From: Clostridia bacterium
GTDB lineage: Bacteria > Bacillota > Clostridia > Acetivibrionales > DSM-2933
Direction of reading: 5' to 3'
NCBI GenBank assembly: GCA_026418275.1
Contig: JAOABQ010000040.1
Location: forward strand, 1 to 41,251
DNA length: 41,251 nucleotides
Made by a program: the position numbers and the translations under genes. The notes beneath the pieces were generated by a model. It was not told where the DNA came from. It searched no databases and worked only from the letters and a program-made list of their open reading frames with translations. Below, in pieces: positions 26,101 through 33,306 of this stretch; within the stretch, counting starts at the first letter, position 1; every line of letters begins with the position of its first letter.

Positions 26101-29100
26101 GGGAGAGCAATGTCTAAGATTCAATATATACGAGCTAGATACAAAAGTATCAAGGCTGGATTTCAAGCTGGATGTATTTTTAAATAAGGGAAAAGCTTTA
26201 GCTCTTGTGCTGGAATACAATACAAATCTCTTTAAAGATGAAACCATGGCAAAGTTCATAGATTGTTTTATAAACTTACTTGAGCAGGTTTTGTCGGATC
26301 CCTACAACAAATTAAAAGACCTTGAAATTATCTCTGGAAAGGAAAAACAACAAATATTATTTGATTTTAATAACACGGAGGCGGAATATCCAAGAGAAAA
26401 AACGATTCATAACTTGTTTGAAAAACAAGTGGAAAGAACCCCTGAAAATATTGCTATTGCTTTTGGGGATATTCAGATGACATACCGGGAATTAAATAAA
26501 AAAGCAAACAGACTGGGAATATACCTTGCAAAAAAGGGGGTTACACCTGAGAGTATCGTCGGAATTATGACAGAGCCATCAGTAGAGATGGTATTGGGGA
26601 TTTTAGGAATATTAAAAGCTGGAGGGGCTTATTTGCCTATAGACCCTGATTATCCTAAAGATAGAATTCAATTTATGCTGGAGGATTGCAAGACAAAATT
26701 CCTAATAACGAAAGGTGGGCTTTCCCACAAGGTTGAATTTAACGGTGAGATTATTGATTTAGAAAATGATGAAGTTTTTAGGGAAGATTCCTATGCATTA
26801 CCGGAAAGCATGCCTTCAAACTTGGCATATATAATATATACTTCAGGTACAACAGGGATTCCCAAAGGGGTTATGATTGAGCACAGAAATGTAGTAAGGC
26901 TTATTTGCAATGACAAAGTTTTGTTTGATTTCAATGAGAAGGATGTATGGACCCTATTTCATTCTTTCTGTTTTGATTTTTCAGTTTGGGAGATCTTTGG
27001 GGCATTACTTTATGGAGGAAAACTTGTTATAGTCTCCAAAAAGACAGCAAGGGATACAAAGGAGTTTTTGAATCTTCTTTTAAAAAATAAGGTTACAGTA
27101 CTAAACCAGACTCCCTCGGCTTTTTATAATCTCATTGCTGAAGAATCAAAACATCTTGAGCCGAAGCTTGGTTTAAGATATGTTATATTTGGAGGCGAAG
27201 CATTAAAGCCCCTAAGGCTGAAGGAATGGAGACAAAGATATTTATCTGCAAAACTTATCAATATGTATGGAATAACTGAAACTACCGTACATGTAACATT
27301 CAAAGAAGTAACAGAAAAGGATATTGAGAACAATTTAAGTAATGTTGGAAAACCCATCCCTACCTTAAAAGTATATATTATGGATGAGGATAGGAAGCTG
27401 CTTCCTATTGGTGCAGCCGGAGAAATTTATGTTGGGGGTGATGGGGTAGGAAGAGGCTATTTAAGCAGACCTGAACTGACCGCCCAGAGATTTGTAAGCA
27501 GTCCTTATAATAGAGAAGAAATTCTTTACAAATCCGGTGATTTGGCACGTTATTTGCCAGATGGCGATATTGAGTATCTGGGAAGGATAGACCAACAGGT
27601 TAAGATTAGAGGACATAGAGTCGAATTAGGTGAGATAGAAAGCAGGCTTCGAGAGCACCCTTGTATAAAGGAAGCCATTGTAATTGCCCAGGAGGGAGAT
27701 ACGGGGAATAAGCAGCTTTGTGCATATTTTGCTGCGGATAAGGATTTAACAGTACAGGAAATCAGGTGCTTTGTGGCTGCGACATTGCCAGGATATATGA
27801 TACCTTCTCATTTCGCTGTCATTGAAAGGATTCCGCTTACTCAAAACGGTAAATTGGATATAAAAGCTTTACAGAATCTGAGTAAACAGTTAAGTGTGGA
27901 AACTGAATATATCAAACCGACTACTGAGTTGGAACTAAAATTGGAAGCAATTTTTTCTGAAATACTTGGAATTCCCAAGCTGGGAGTAGATGGTAATTTC
28001 TTTGAACTTGGAGCGGATTCATTATCGATTATGCGAAGTTTATCGAAACTGTATGTCCATAATTGGGGGCTAACATTTCAGGATTTATATGATTACCCAA
28101 CTATAAGGATGCTTTCTAAAAAAATTGAAACCGGTAGCTATAATACAGAAAAAATAGATGAAAGCATGATTCTGGAAGTAGCTAGAAAACATGATGGGAA
28201 GGATTTGATTCTTAACAAAGAAAGGATTTCTTACAGCAATGTTCTTCTAACAGGAGCTACAGGGTTTTTAGGTGTGCATATCTTGAAACAACTCCTTGAA
28301 ACAACAAAGGCTGCAATATATTGCTTGGTGCGTGGGGAAAATCAAGGCGCGTCAGAAAAAAGGCTTTTAGAGCTGATCAGATTCTACTTTGGGAATCTGT
28401 ATGATGGTCAATTAGGAAAAAGAATATATGTTATTAGAGGGGATATAAGCTTAGAGGGGCTTGGAATTTCTGAGCAGGAATATAAGGAACTTGGCAGTAA
28501 AGTGGATCTTGTAATTCATACAGCAGCCTTAGTCAAGTATTATGGAGATTATTCAGAGTTTTATAATGTCAATGTTTTAGGGACTAAGAGGATTATTGAG
28601 TTTTGTTCAATGTTTAAGAAAAAGCTGGGCTACGTTTCCACGATTGGTATAAGCGGCATCTATACGGTTAAACAGAGCAAGGATAACCCTGCATTTTGTG
28701 AAAATGATTTATATATAGGACAAAAGTATACAGATAATGTCTATGTAAGAAGTAAGTTCGAGGCTGAGAGTCTGATCCATCAGGCTATCAATAATGGATT
28801 AAATGCAGTTGTTTTTCGAGCAGGGAACTTGACCGGGAGATATGATGATGGACATTTCCAAGTAAATATTGATGAAAATGCATTTTACCGTGTTTTAAAG
28901 TCTATTGGAAAATTAGAGGTAATTCCTGAAGAGACATTGGATAAGGATATTGAGCTTACACCTGTTGATTATATCAGTGATGCGATTATTAAGCTCATAT
29001 GTGTTGATGAAGCATCCAGAAAAGTATTTCATATGTTTAACCATAAAAAGATAAAGATTAAAAAGATTATGGAGATAGTGAATGATCAAGGGTTTAATAT

Positions 29101-29359
29101 CCGGGTTTTGTCAGGAACTCAATTTAAAAAAGTCATAAATGATTTTTCTAAAGATCAAGAGAAGCAAGATATATTAAGTGGGGTTGTCACGGATTTTGAT
29201 TATGAAAAGATGTTTTCTAATAGCTATATTGTAGATATCCGTTCCCGTTTTACATATGATTTATTGAGCCGGATTGAATTTCAATGGCCTGAAATCAACC
29301 GAAAATATATTAAAAGGTTACTTGACTATATGCAAAGAGTAAAATACCTTGAAGCATAG
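20177..29359 (+). CDS. PilZ-fused nonribosomal peptide synthetase, C-A(Gly)-T-C-A(Thr)-T-reductase
   Basis: 3060 residues in one open frame. Order: residues 1-215 YcgR-like N-domain plus PilZ (RIIAR at 107-111, DISTQG at 135-140); 215-550 unassigned, perhaps GNAT-like; C1 from 551 with HHTISDA (His680, Asp684); A1 about 1005-1500 (YTSGSTGKPKG at 1178, NMYGPTE, YRTGDL); T1 with GGDSL (Ser1565); C2 about 1621-2050 with HHIISDG (His1748, Asp1752); A2 about 2077-2560 (YTSGTTGIPKG at 2221); T2 with GADSL (Ser2615); terminal thioester reductase 2688-3060 with TGATGFLG and YVRSK (Tyr2856, Lys2860). I read the pocket codes as DILQMGMVWK (close to the known glycine code) and DFWNIGMVHK (identical to a known threonine code). 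No epimerase or thioesterase is present. GGGAGAGG precedes the ATG. No phosphopantetheinyl transferase, MbtH or exporter is nearby. The kinase gene follows by 17 bases. PilZ binding of cyclic-di-GMP and control of synthesis are inferred. Confidence 0.92.
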   Translation: MGDLRKNNDQRYISSLLTNLARQKEIPVSVRIKNEQLFGIMAFSYKRGEDPSITLERIELMPRSGDCMEISFFYKEIFFLFEAVIVEVAGRALHIARPHEIFTSFKRIIARYKPRDEEQAFVCLPGLEKIYRLIDISTQGLSFVSEEKLLTEGQTLRNIIIKFAGNSDIYVDANVRYRKENHRGMYVYGLLFSGMEWSTHYEIFSYIFSKSFPDLKPLNEFSTNDLYRLYEESKFISLKSDMDGEESFIERIQNLEQVKDKPMISSNLIYYKNGRLLTVGTGLRIYSRSFLGQQLVTVPEAYLNPKAKTDVYIGLADFMLNHPYFENYIAYVERDYEWHMNLFENIDGIIGDPDKFALDTYQHFECIPDDINNTPVTSYQTEVLDDPSLFIDFCGQNLSKLEVHCYDYTKERFNLGEIRQIYQTLGFYAARKLWRVSSGSGTEAYAVAESYSDGLNLDKDIDICRIYLVDKNADVSKILEALLPEIGIFYKKYKKRKFSIGVRISSKEAKKINIPTVNYMGTVGRVLMNREGLSEYKKLLMVNFEYYTKYCPLTYPQKAIWYIEKLYPGTSIGNIAGTLKIKGEVDYSLLEKAINICIEKNDGIRLRIIDEYGEPKQYISDYRYIRLDFIDFSLRDSKELYEWDRKQTQEPFNLIDSDLFCFILVKINDKEGGFYIKIHHTISDAWTMALLGSQIVEYYSKLKNGMKISLNKKPSYIDSIISEEEYKYSEKFKDDKAFWTNKFEVYPELNHFRARENRLMNIKADRKTFIVSKELSSKIRSFCEKWNVSVITLFMSTLSIYINRVTSKADMIIGTPILNRANSKEKAMMGMFVSTVPIRICVEGNLEFGKYVQSLSKDWKTILKHQRYPYQLILKEFRGRHKVTENLYDVTLSYQNAKFIKDEYWEHYSARWHPFEHQTESLNIHISDREEEGCYLLNFDYLTDLFLCEEIEKMYDHFMNLLWNGINNPARRLSDLEMMDTSEKDKVSVQFNSTVCDYPRDKTIHQLFEEQANRTPDSVAVIFENKELSYEDINLRSNQIANYLINEYKIFPDTLIGILMERSPDVLTTIFGILKAGGAYVPIDPAYPEERIKSILEDASISIVVCSKRYIEMLEKLQGECSLFKAYLCLESCGKLIDRQSNTVEGKLRHDLMDLNKYHTKEVLGSRSEPTNLAYVIYTSGSTGKPKGVMIEHRAVVNFIKGMIEKIAFLPGKRILGLTTISFDIFVLETLLPLTNGLTVVLANGEQQKNPNLLSKLILNHRVDMVQITPSRLKTFLSEVNTFSCLETLKEIMIGGEELPYAVLEALKEKTTARIYNMYGPTETTVWSTVSDLTECKEINIGKPIANTQIYIADPSLNLLPIGMIGELCIAGDGLARGYLNRPELNKEKFVSNLYDRVGVMYRTGDLAKWLPDGNIEFIGRGDNQVKIRGFRIELGEIENCLIRHEGIKEAVVIAKRDLHDNVFLCAYIVKVKDITPAELKGYLANELPDYMIPAYFVEMKKIPQTISGKIDRKALPEIDLAAGGSEYEAPEDEIESKMLSIWQKILSVESIGVNNSFFEVGGDSLNAFELMCKIYREFNVDISLKEIFELKTVKKISQVIKKAEDNTLYSIQAVEEKTYYSVSSEQKRMFLLSQKEGIGVNYNIPIPISIEGEIDILRLESVFKKIIERHEAFRTSFEIIEGQILQKIHRNLDFALEFVEIDQKNQHIDEVIRKEIRPFVLGNAPLVRAVIMKITSQHHILLIDMHHIISDGVSANILINEIVKLYEGIDLPLQKLQYKDYVGWQLKFIRTQKFKAQKEYWKGVLAEETPSLNMPLDFKRSDIQTFNGKTVKYKVGMDQIKKVDSFVKEQGITLNTLFMAVYALILNKYTRQEDIIVGSIVAGRGHPDLENVIGVFNNFLPIRFNIRKEDTFAEYLETTHKLMINAYENMNYPYDRMVEEAGKKSERLRNPLFDTALNFHSEFDIGSIDLTVSTGEQCLRFNIYELDTKVSRLDFKLDVFLNKGKALALVLEYNTNLFKDETMAKFIDCFINLLEQVLSDPYNKLKDLEIISGKEKQQILFDFNNTEAEYPREKTIHNLFEKQVERTPENIAIAFGDIQMTYRELNKKANRLGIYLAKKGVTPESIVGIMTEPSVEMVLGILGILKAGGAYLPIDPDYPKDRIQFMLEDCKTKFLITKGGLSHKVEFNGEIIDLENDEVFREDSYALPESMPSNLAYIIYTSGTTGIPKGVMIEHRNVVRLICNDKVLFDFNEKDVWTLFHSFCFDFSVWEIFGALLYGGKLVIVSKKTARDTKEFLNLLLKNKVTVLNQTPSAFYNLIAEESKHLEPKLGLRYVIFGGEALKPLRLKEWRQRYLSAKLINMYGITETTVHVTFKEVTEKDIENNLSNVGKPIPTLKVYIMDEDRKLLPIGAAGEIYVGGDGVGRGYLSRPELTAQRFVSSPYNREEILYKSGDLARYLPDGDIEYLGRIDQQVKIRGHRVELGEIESRLREHPCIKEAIVIAQEGDTGNKQLCAYFAADKDLTVQEIRCFVAATLPGYMIPSHFAVIERIPLTQNGKLDIKALQNLSKQLSVETEYIKPTTELELKLEAIFSEILGIPKLGVDGNFFELGADSLSIMRSLSKLYVHNWGLTFQDLYDYPTIRMLSKKIETGSYNTEKIDESMILEVARKHDGKDLILNKERISYSNVLLTGATGFLGVHILKQLLETTKAAIYCLVRGENQGASEKRLLELIRFYFGNLYDGQLGKRIYVIRGDISLEGLGISEQEYKELGSKVDLVIHTAALVKYYGDYSEFYNVNVLGTKRIIEFCSMFKKKLGYVSTIGISGIYTVKQSKDNPAFCENDLYIGQKYTDNVYVRSKFEAESLIHQAINNGLNAVVFRAGNLTGRYDDGHFQVNIDENAFYRVLKSIGKLEVIPEETLDKDIELTPVDYISDAIIKLICVDEASRKVFHMFNHKKIKIKKIMEIVNDQGFNIRVLSGTQFKKVINDFSKDQEKQDILSGVVTDFDYEKMFSNSYIVDIRSRFTYDLLSRIEFQWPEINRKYIKRLLDYMQRVKYLEA

Positions 29360-29376
29360 CCAATAGCGGAGGTCAT

Positions 29377-31461
29377 ATGTATAATTATTTTCAGCAGGAA
29401 GGCAAAAATAAGATGAAGAGGTTTTTCATACGTGGGTTTATTTTTTTCCAAAGGACTTCGGAGAACCATATAAGTTTAAGTATTATTATCGCATATAATT
29501 TAATTAATGTTTTTTTCGCAGTGATTTTTTATCATCTGATTCCTATTCTCCTAAACTATCCACCTGTTCCGGAATATTTGGATTCTAAATGGGTTGGCTA
29601 CACATATACGCAGCAGTGGGTTTTTGTCACCCTCTTTTTAATAGTCAGCGGTAGTATATTTTTAGCACTTGCATTTAGTGGAATTGGCAGATGGAAAGAG
29701 TACTTAAAGGAAGGAAATACAACTGGAAAAGTAGAGAAAATCAATTTGATTAAACGCAAATGTATAAATGTTCCATACTTTGTTTATCTTGTACAAATCA
29801 TATCTCCTGCATTATTTACTACCTTTGTATTATTAGCTGCCAGTTTTAGTTTTAGTACGACTTTAAAAATAATGGTCGCCATATTTTCATTCAGCTCCCT
29901 TCTTGCTATTATTACGTTGTTGTTTTCTAAAAAGTTGTTATCGAGAATATTATTGAAGACATATATGAGTCAAGACCTTGTAGGAAAAAGAATTGGTTTG
30001 AGAAAAAGAATCTTCCTTCAGGTTATTCCTTTATTTGTTGTTGCTATTCTTTTTACATCATTATTTGGGTATTCAAGAATTATTGAAGAAAAGGGAAATC
30101 TTCTTTTTGACTATTATAAACTCAAATTATCAGACATGTTTAATGATGCAGGTAAATTTAGCAGTATCCAGGAAATAAAAATGAGACTGAAAGAAATTGA
30201 TATAAGAGAATCTAAAAGGAATTGTTTTATGGTAAACCCTAAAGGTGATGTAGAAACTCTGGATGGGTCTTTGAATAGTGAATATTTTTTAAATTATTTA
30301 AAAGATTTATCACCTTTTCAAAATGGACGAGTATACGATATGACGGGTGAAATCCAAGGTGCCATGTTTGAATTGAAAGGATTGAAGGAGAAATGGATTG
30401 TAGGAGTTACTTTTAAAGTAGCTTCTAATGAAACGATCAATTACTTTTTCGGAAGCTTTTTAGCACTCCTGGTATTAAATGCTTTTGTTCTTTCTTACTT
30501 TTCAAAATCATTATCTGAAGATATTTCCCTGGTGGCAGAAAGTCTTTCTGAAATTGCAGAAGGGGAATCTGTGAACTTGGACAAAAAGCTTCCCGTCACA
30601 TCCAATGATGAAATCGGCGATCTGGTTATTGCCTTTAATAAAATCCAGGAACGTGAAAAAGAACATATCAAATCCATAAAGGAGAACCAGGCGGTTATGA
30701 TGGAGCAGGAAAGACTTGCATCTTTGGGACAGCTTATCGGAGGGATTGCACACAATCTGAAAACGCCTATTATGTCCTTAGCTGGCGGATTGGAAGGCTT
30801 AAAGGACCTCATTGCCGAGTACAAGGAAGCAGTGGGGGATCAGGAGGTAACTGAGGATGACCACAGGGAAATTGCGGGTGAGATGATGGAATGGGTGGAA
30901 AAGATGAGACCCCACTGTGCCTATATGTCGGATATTATTACCGCGGTAAAGGGACAGGCTGTTCAGCTGAATGCTTCAACCAACAGTATCTTTACGGTGG
31001 ATGAACTCATTAATCGTGTTGAAATCCTAATGAAGCATGAAATTAATAAAAACCACTGTAAGCTCAGTATTGATGTTCAAGTTAGCAGGGACATCGAATT
31101 AAAGGGGGAAGTAAGCAGCTTGATTCAAGTTATGGACAATCTGGTTATAAATTCAATAGCTGCCTATGAAGGGCAAGGAGGAGAAATCAACCTTGATGTA
31201 GTTGAAAAAGATCATTCGATTGTCTTTAGTATCCGCGACAGGGGCATGGGTATGCCTAAATCTGTTCAAGACAAGCTTTTTAAAGAGATGATTACCACAA
31301 AGGGAAAAAAAGGTACAGGACTTGGGCTATATATGTCCTACTCTACCATCAAGGGACGCTTTGGAGGGAATATGTGGTTTGAATCGGAAGAAAACAAAGG
31401 GACAACCTTTTATATATCTATTCCATATCAACAAGGGAATAACAGCTGTATGCAGTCATAG
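29377..31461 (+). CDS. membrane sensor histidine kinase with HAMP domain
   Basis: 694 residues. About six hydrophobic segments in the first 370 residues (for example SLSIIIAYNLINVFFAVIF and IFLQVIPLFVVAILF), the last two flanking a probable extracytoplasmic sensor region of about 120 residues. A HAMP linker follows (about 375-430), then EQERLASLGQ and the phospho-acceptor His459 in GGIAHNLKTPI, a dimerisation segment with an extra helical insert, and an ATPase domain with DNLVINS (N box), RDRGMGMP (G1) and KGTGLGLYMSYS (G2). It starts 17 bases after the synthetase behind GGAGG, so it belongs to the same operon. The adjacent HD-GYP regulator is the likely partner. An internal ATG at 29413 is an alternative start. 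Confidence 0.9.
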   Translation: MYNYFQQEGKNKMKRFFIRGFIFFQRTSENHISLSIIIAYNLINVFFAVIFYHLIPILLNYPPVPEYLDSKWVGYTYTQQWVFVTLFLIVSGSIFLALAFSGIGRWKEYLKEGNTTGKVEKINLIKRKCINVPYFVYLVQIISPALFTTFVLLAASFSFSTTLKIMVAIFSFSSLLAIITLLFSKKLLSRILLKTYMSQDLVGKRIGLRKRIFLQVIPLFVVAILFTSLFGYSRIIEEKGNLLFDYYKLKLSDMFNDAGKFSSIQEIKMRLKEIDIRESKRNCFMVNPKGDVETLDGSLNSEYFLNYLKDLSPFQNGRVYDMTGEIQGAMFELKGLKEKWIVGVTFKVASNETINYFFGSFLALLVLNAFVLSYFSKSLSEDISLVAESLSEIAEGESVNLDKKLPVTSNDEIGDLVIAFNKIQEREKEHIKSIKENQAVMMEQERLASLGQLIGGIAHNLKTPIMSLAGGLEGLKDLIAEYKEAVGDQEVTEDDHREIAGEMMEWVEKMRPHCAYMSDIITAVKGQAVQLNASTNSIFTVDELINRVEILMKHEINKNHCKLSIDVQVSRDIELKGEVSSLIQVMDNLVINSIAAYEGQGGEINLDVVEKDHSIVFSIRDRGMGMPKSVQDKLFKEMITTKGKKGTGLGLYMSYSTIKGRFGGNMWFESEENKGTTFYISIPYQQGNNSCMQS

Positions 31462-31553
31462 CCATCCAATGATTACCGGCCGGAATAAACACACTTCTAA
31501 CGATTGCAGAAAATGATGAGTAAATGTATACATATTGCGTTGGGAGGTTCTTT

Positions 31554-33059
31554 ATGAGAAAGAAAAACACCGAAGTTATATCGGACTATAAAATCATGGT
31601 TTTAGATGACGAAGTTGGTATCATAGATTCTCTATCTGTAGTTTTGAGAAGAAGCGGATATCGTTTTATAGGGCTCACAAATCCTGTGGAAGCAATTGAA
31701 AGACTTCGAAGCGAGCGGTTTGATTTGCTTATACTTGACTATATAATGGAACCGATTCATGGGGATGAAGTGGTTGCAAAGATCAGGGAGTTTAACCGCG
31801 ATCTTTATATCCTGCTTCTTACCGGACATAAGGATTTGGCGCCTCCATTGGAAACCATCAAACAACTTGAAATTCAGGGATACTGTGAAAAGAGTGACCG
31901 GTTTGACCAATTGCTGCTTCTGATTGAGTCAGGAGTTAAGTCTATTACCCAAAGGCAGACGATTACCAGGTTTAAAGACGGACTTAACAGTATATTGCAG
32001 GCACTGCCTAAAATATACCAACTTCAACCCATCGGCAATATTTTGGAAGAAATTCTTGCAGAGGTTTTGCCTTTTGCCAACAGCCAAAATGCCTTTATCC
32101 TGATAGACGATGTAACCAATCATGCTCTTGGCAGTAAGAGCATATTTAAAGGAATTGGAGATTATAATGTAGATATTGAAAGTCTGGTACTGAAATTGAA
32201 CCCTATGATGATGGAGAAAATCGGGTATTCCAGAATGGCAAAGAAAATTGTCAAACTCCAAAATGGGGTCATTTTTCCTCTTGTTAATGAGTATTCACAA
32301 GCAATGGGTGTAATATTTGTAGAAAGCGACAATTTTGAAGACGGGATCAAGCTTCTTGAAATTTATGCAAACCAAGCGGCTTCCTCCATTAATAACGCTT
32401 TTTTACATTCGTTGGTTAATGTAAAGAATGAAGAACTCAATAAAACCTATGACGAATTAAAAACCCGGTATATGGATACCATTGAGGCATTAAGGCTGGC
32501 CGTGGATGCAAAGGATGTCTATACCAGGGGGCATTCCGAGCGGGTTGCTTATTATGCGGTGAAAATCGGAAAGGAATTCGGGCTTCCTACCCAGGAACTG
32601 GAGATGCTTAAAATTGGAGGAATATTTCATGACATAGGAAAAATCGGAACGGCAGACGATATTCTGTTAAAGACCGAGAAGCTTGATAATAAGGAGTATG
32701 AAGAAATAAAAAAACACCCGATTAAAGGGGCACATATTCTTTCGGCTGTTTCTATGTTTACTGAAGTTGTTCCCATTGTAAAGTGCCACCATGAAAGGGT
32801 TGATGGCAAAGGGTATCCGGAAGGGCTTAAGGAAAATCAAATTCCTTTTTTGGCTAAAATAATTTCTGTAGCGGATGCATTTGATGCGATGACATCTGAC
32901 CGTTTATACCGGTCGAAACTTGATTTGGATGAGGCAATAAGACAACTTATCAATGGTGCAGGCACTCAATTTGATGCCAATGTAGTCAATGTATTTGTGA
33001 AACTCCTGGAAGATTTTCACGTAATGCGTCAAGAGTTGGCTTATACATATGAGAAATAA
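31554..33059 (+). CDS. response regulator with HD-GYP domain (cyclic-di-GMP phosphodiesterase), copy 2
   Basis: 501 residues with the same three parts as the gene at 17891: receiver (LILDYIMEPIHGDEV), GAF-like middle, and HD-GYP with FHDIGKIG (His359, Asp360) and KGYP (420-422). The two proteins align without visible insertions over most of their length and share runs such as GYCEKSD and NGAGTQFD. It should be an active cyclic-di-GMP phosphodiesterase controlled by phosphorylation. GGGAGG at 31542-31547 fixes the start at 31554. The 92-base gap to the kinase gene has no terminator, so NRPS, kinase and this gene look like one operon, closed by the terminator at 33177. Confidence 0.93.
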   Translation: MRKKNTEVISDYKIMVLDDEVGIIDSLSVVLRRSGYRFIGLTNPVEAIERLRSERFDLLILDYIMEPIHGDEVVAKIREFNRDLYILLLTGHKDLAPPLETIKQLEIQGYCEKSDRFDQLLLLIESGVKSITQRQTITRFKDGLNSILQALPKIYQLQPIGNILEEILAEVLPFANSQNAFILIDDVTNHALGSKSIFKGIGDYNVDIESLVLKLNPMMMEKIGYSRMAKKIVKLQNGVIFPLVNEYSQAMGVIFVESDNFEDGIKLLEIYANQAASSINNAFLHSLVNVKNEELNKTYDELKTRYMDTIEALRLAVDAKDVYTRGHSERVAYYAVKIGKEFGLPTQELEMLKIGGIFHDIGKIGTADDILLKTEKLDNKEYEEIKKHPIKGAHILSAVSMFTEVVPIVKCHHERVDGKGYPEGLKENQIPFLAKIISVADAFDAMTSDRLYRSKLDLDEAIRQLINGAGTQFDANVVNVFVKLLEDFHVMRQELAYTYEK

Positions 33060-33176
33060 TGATATTTTGCCTTGTTACGTAATTTTTTTCTAGGTATGTG
33101 AGGTTGTTGTTGACAAGCTTGTTGGACTATTAAAGGGCTTCCATCGGATGAAAAAGGATTTGAGAAACATATATAT

Positions 33177-33215
33177 AAAAGTACTAATTGAAGAAAAATC
33201 AATTAGTACTTTTTT
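33177..33215 (+). terminator. rho-independent terminator
   Basis: AAAAGTACTAATTGA (33177-33191) pairs perfectly with 33199-33213 around a 7-base loop, followed by more T. It closes the NRPS-kinase-HD-GYP operon. Confidence 0.85.
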
Positions 33216-33306
33216 AAGGATTCATTAGGGGACTTCATTTTTGATTGAAATTCCTTTAAAATAATTACAAGCTGTTTATGAAGCGCATTGATGTGGGGAC
33301 AATAAA

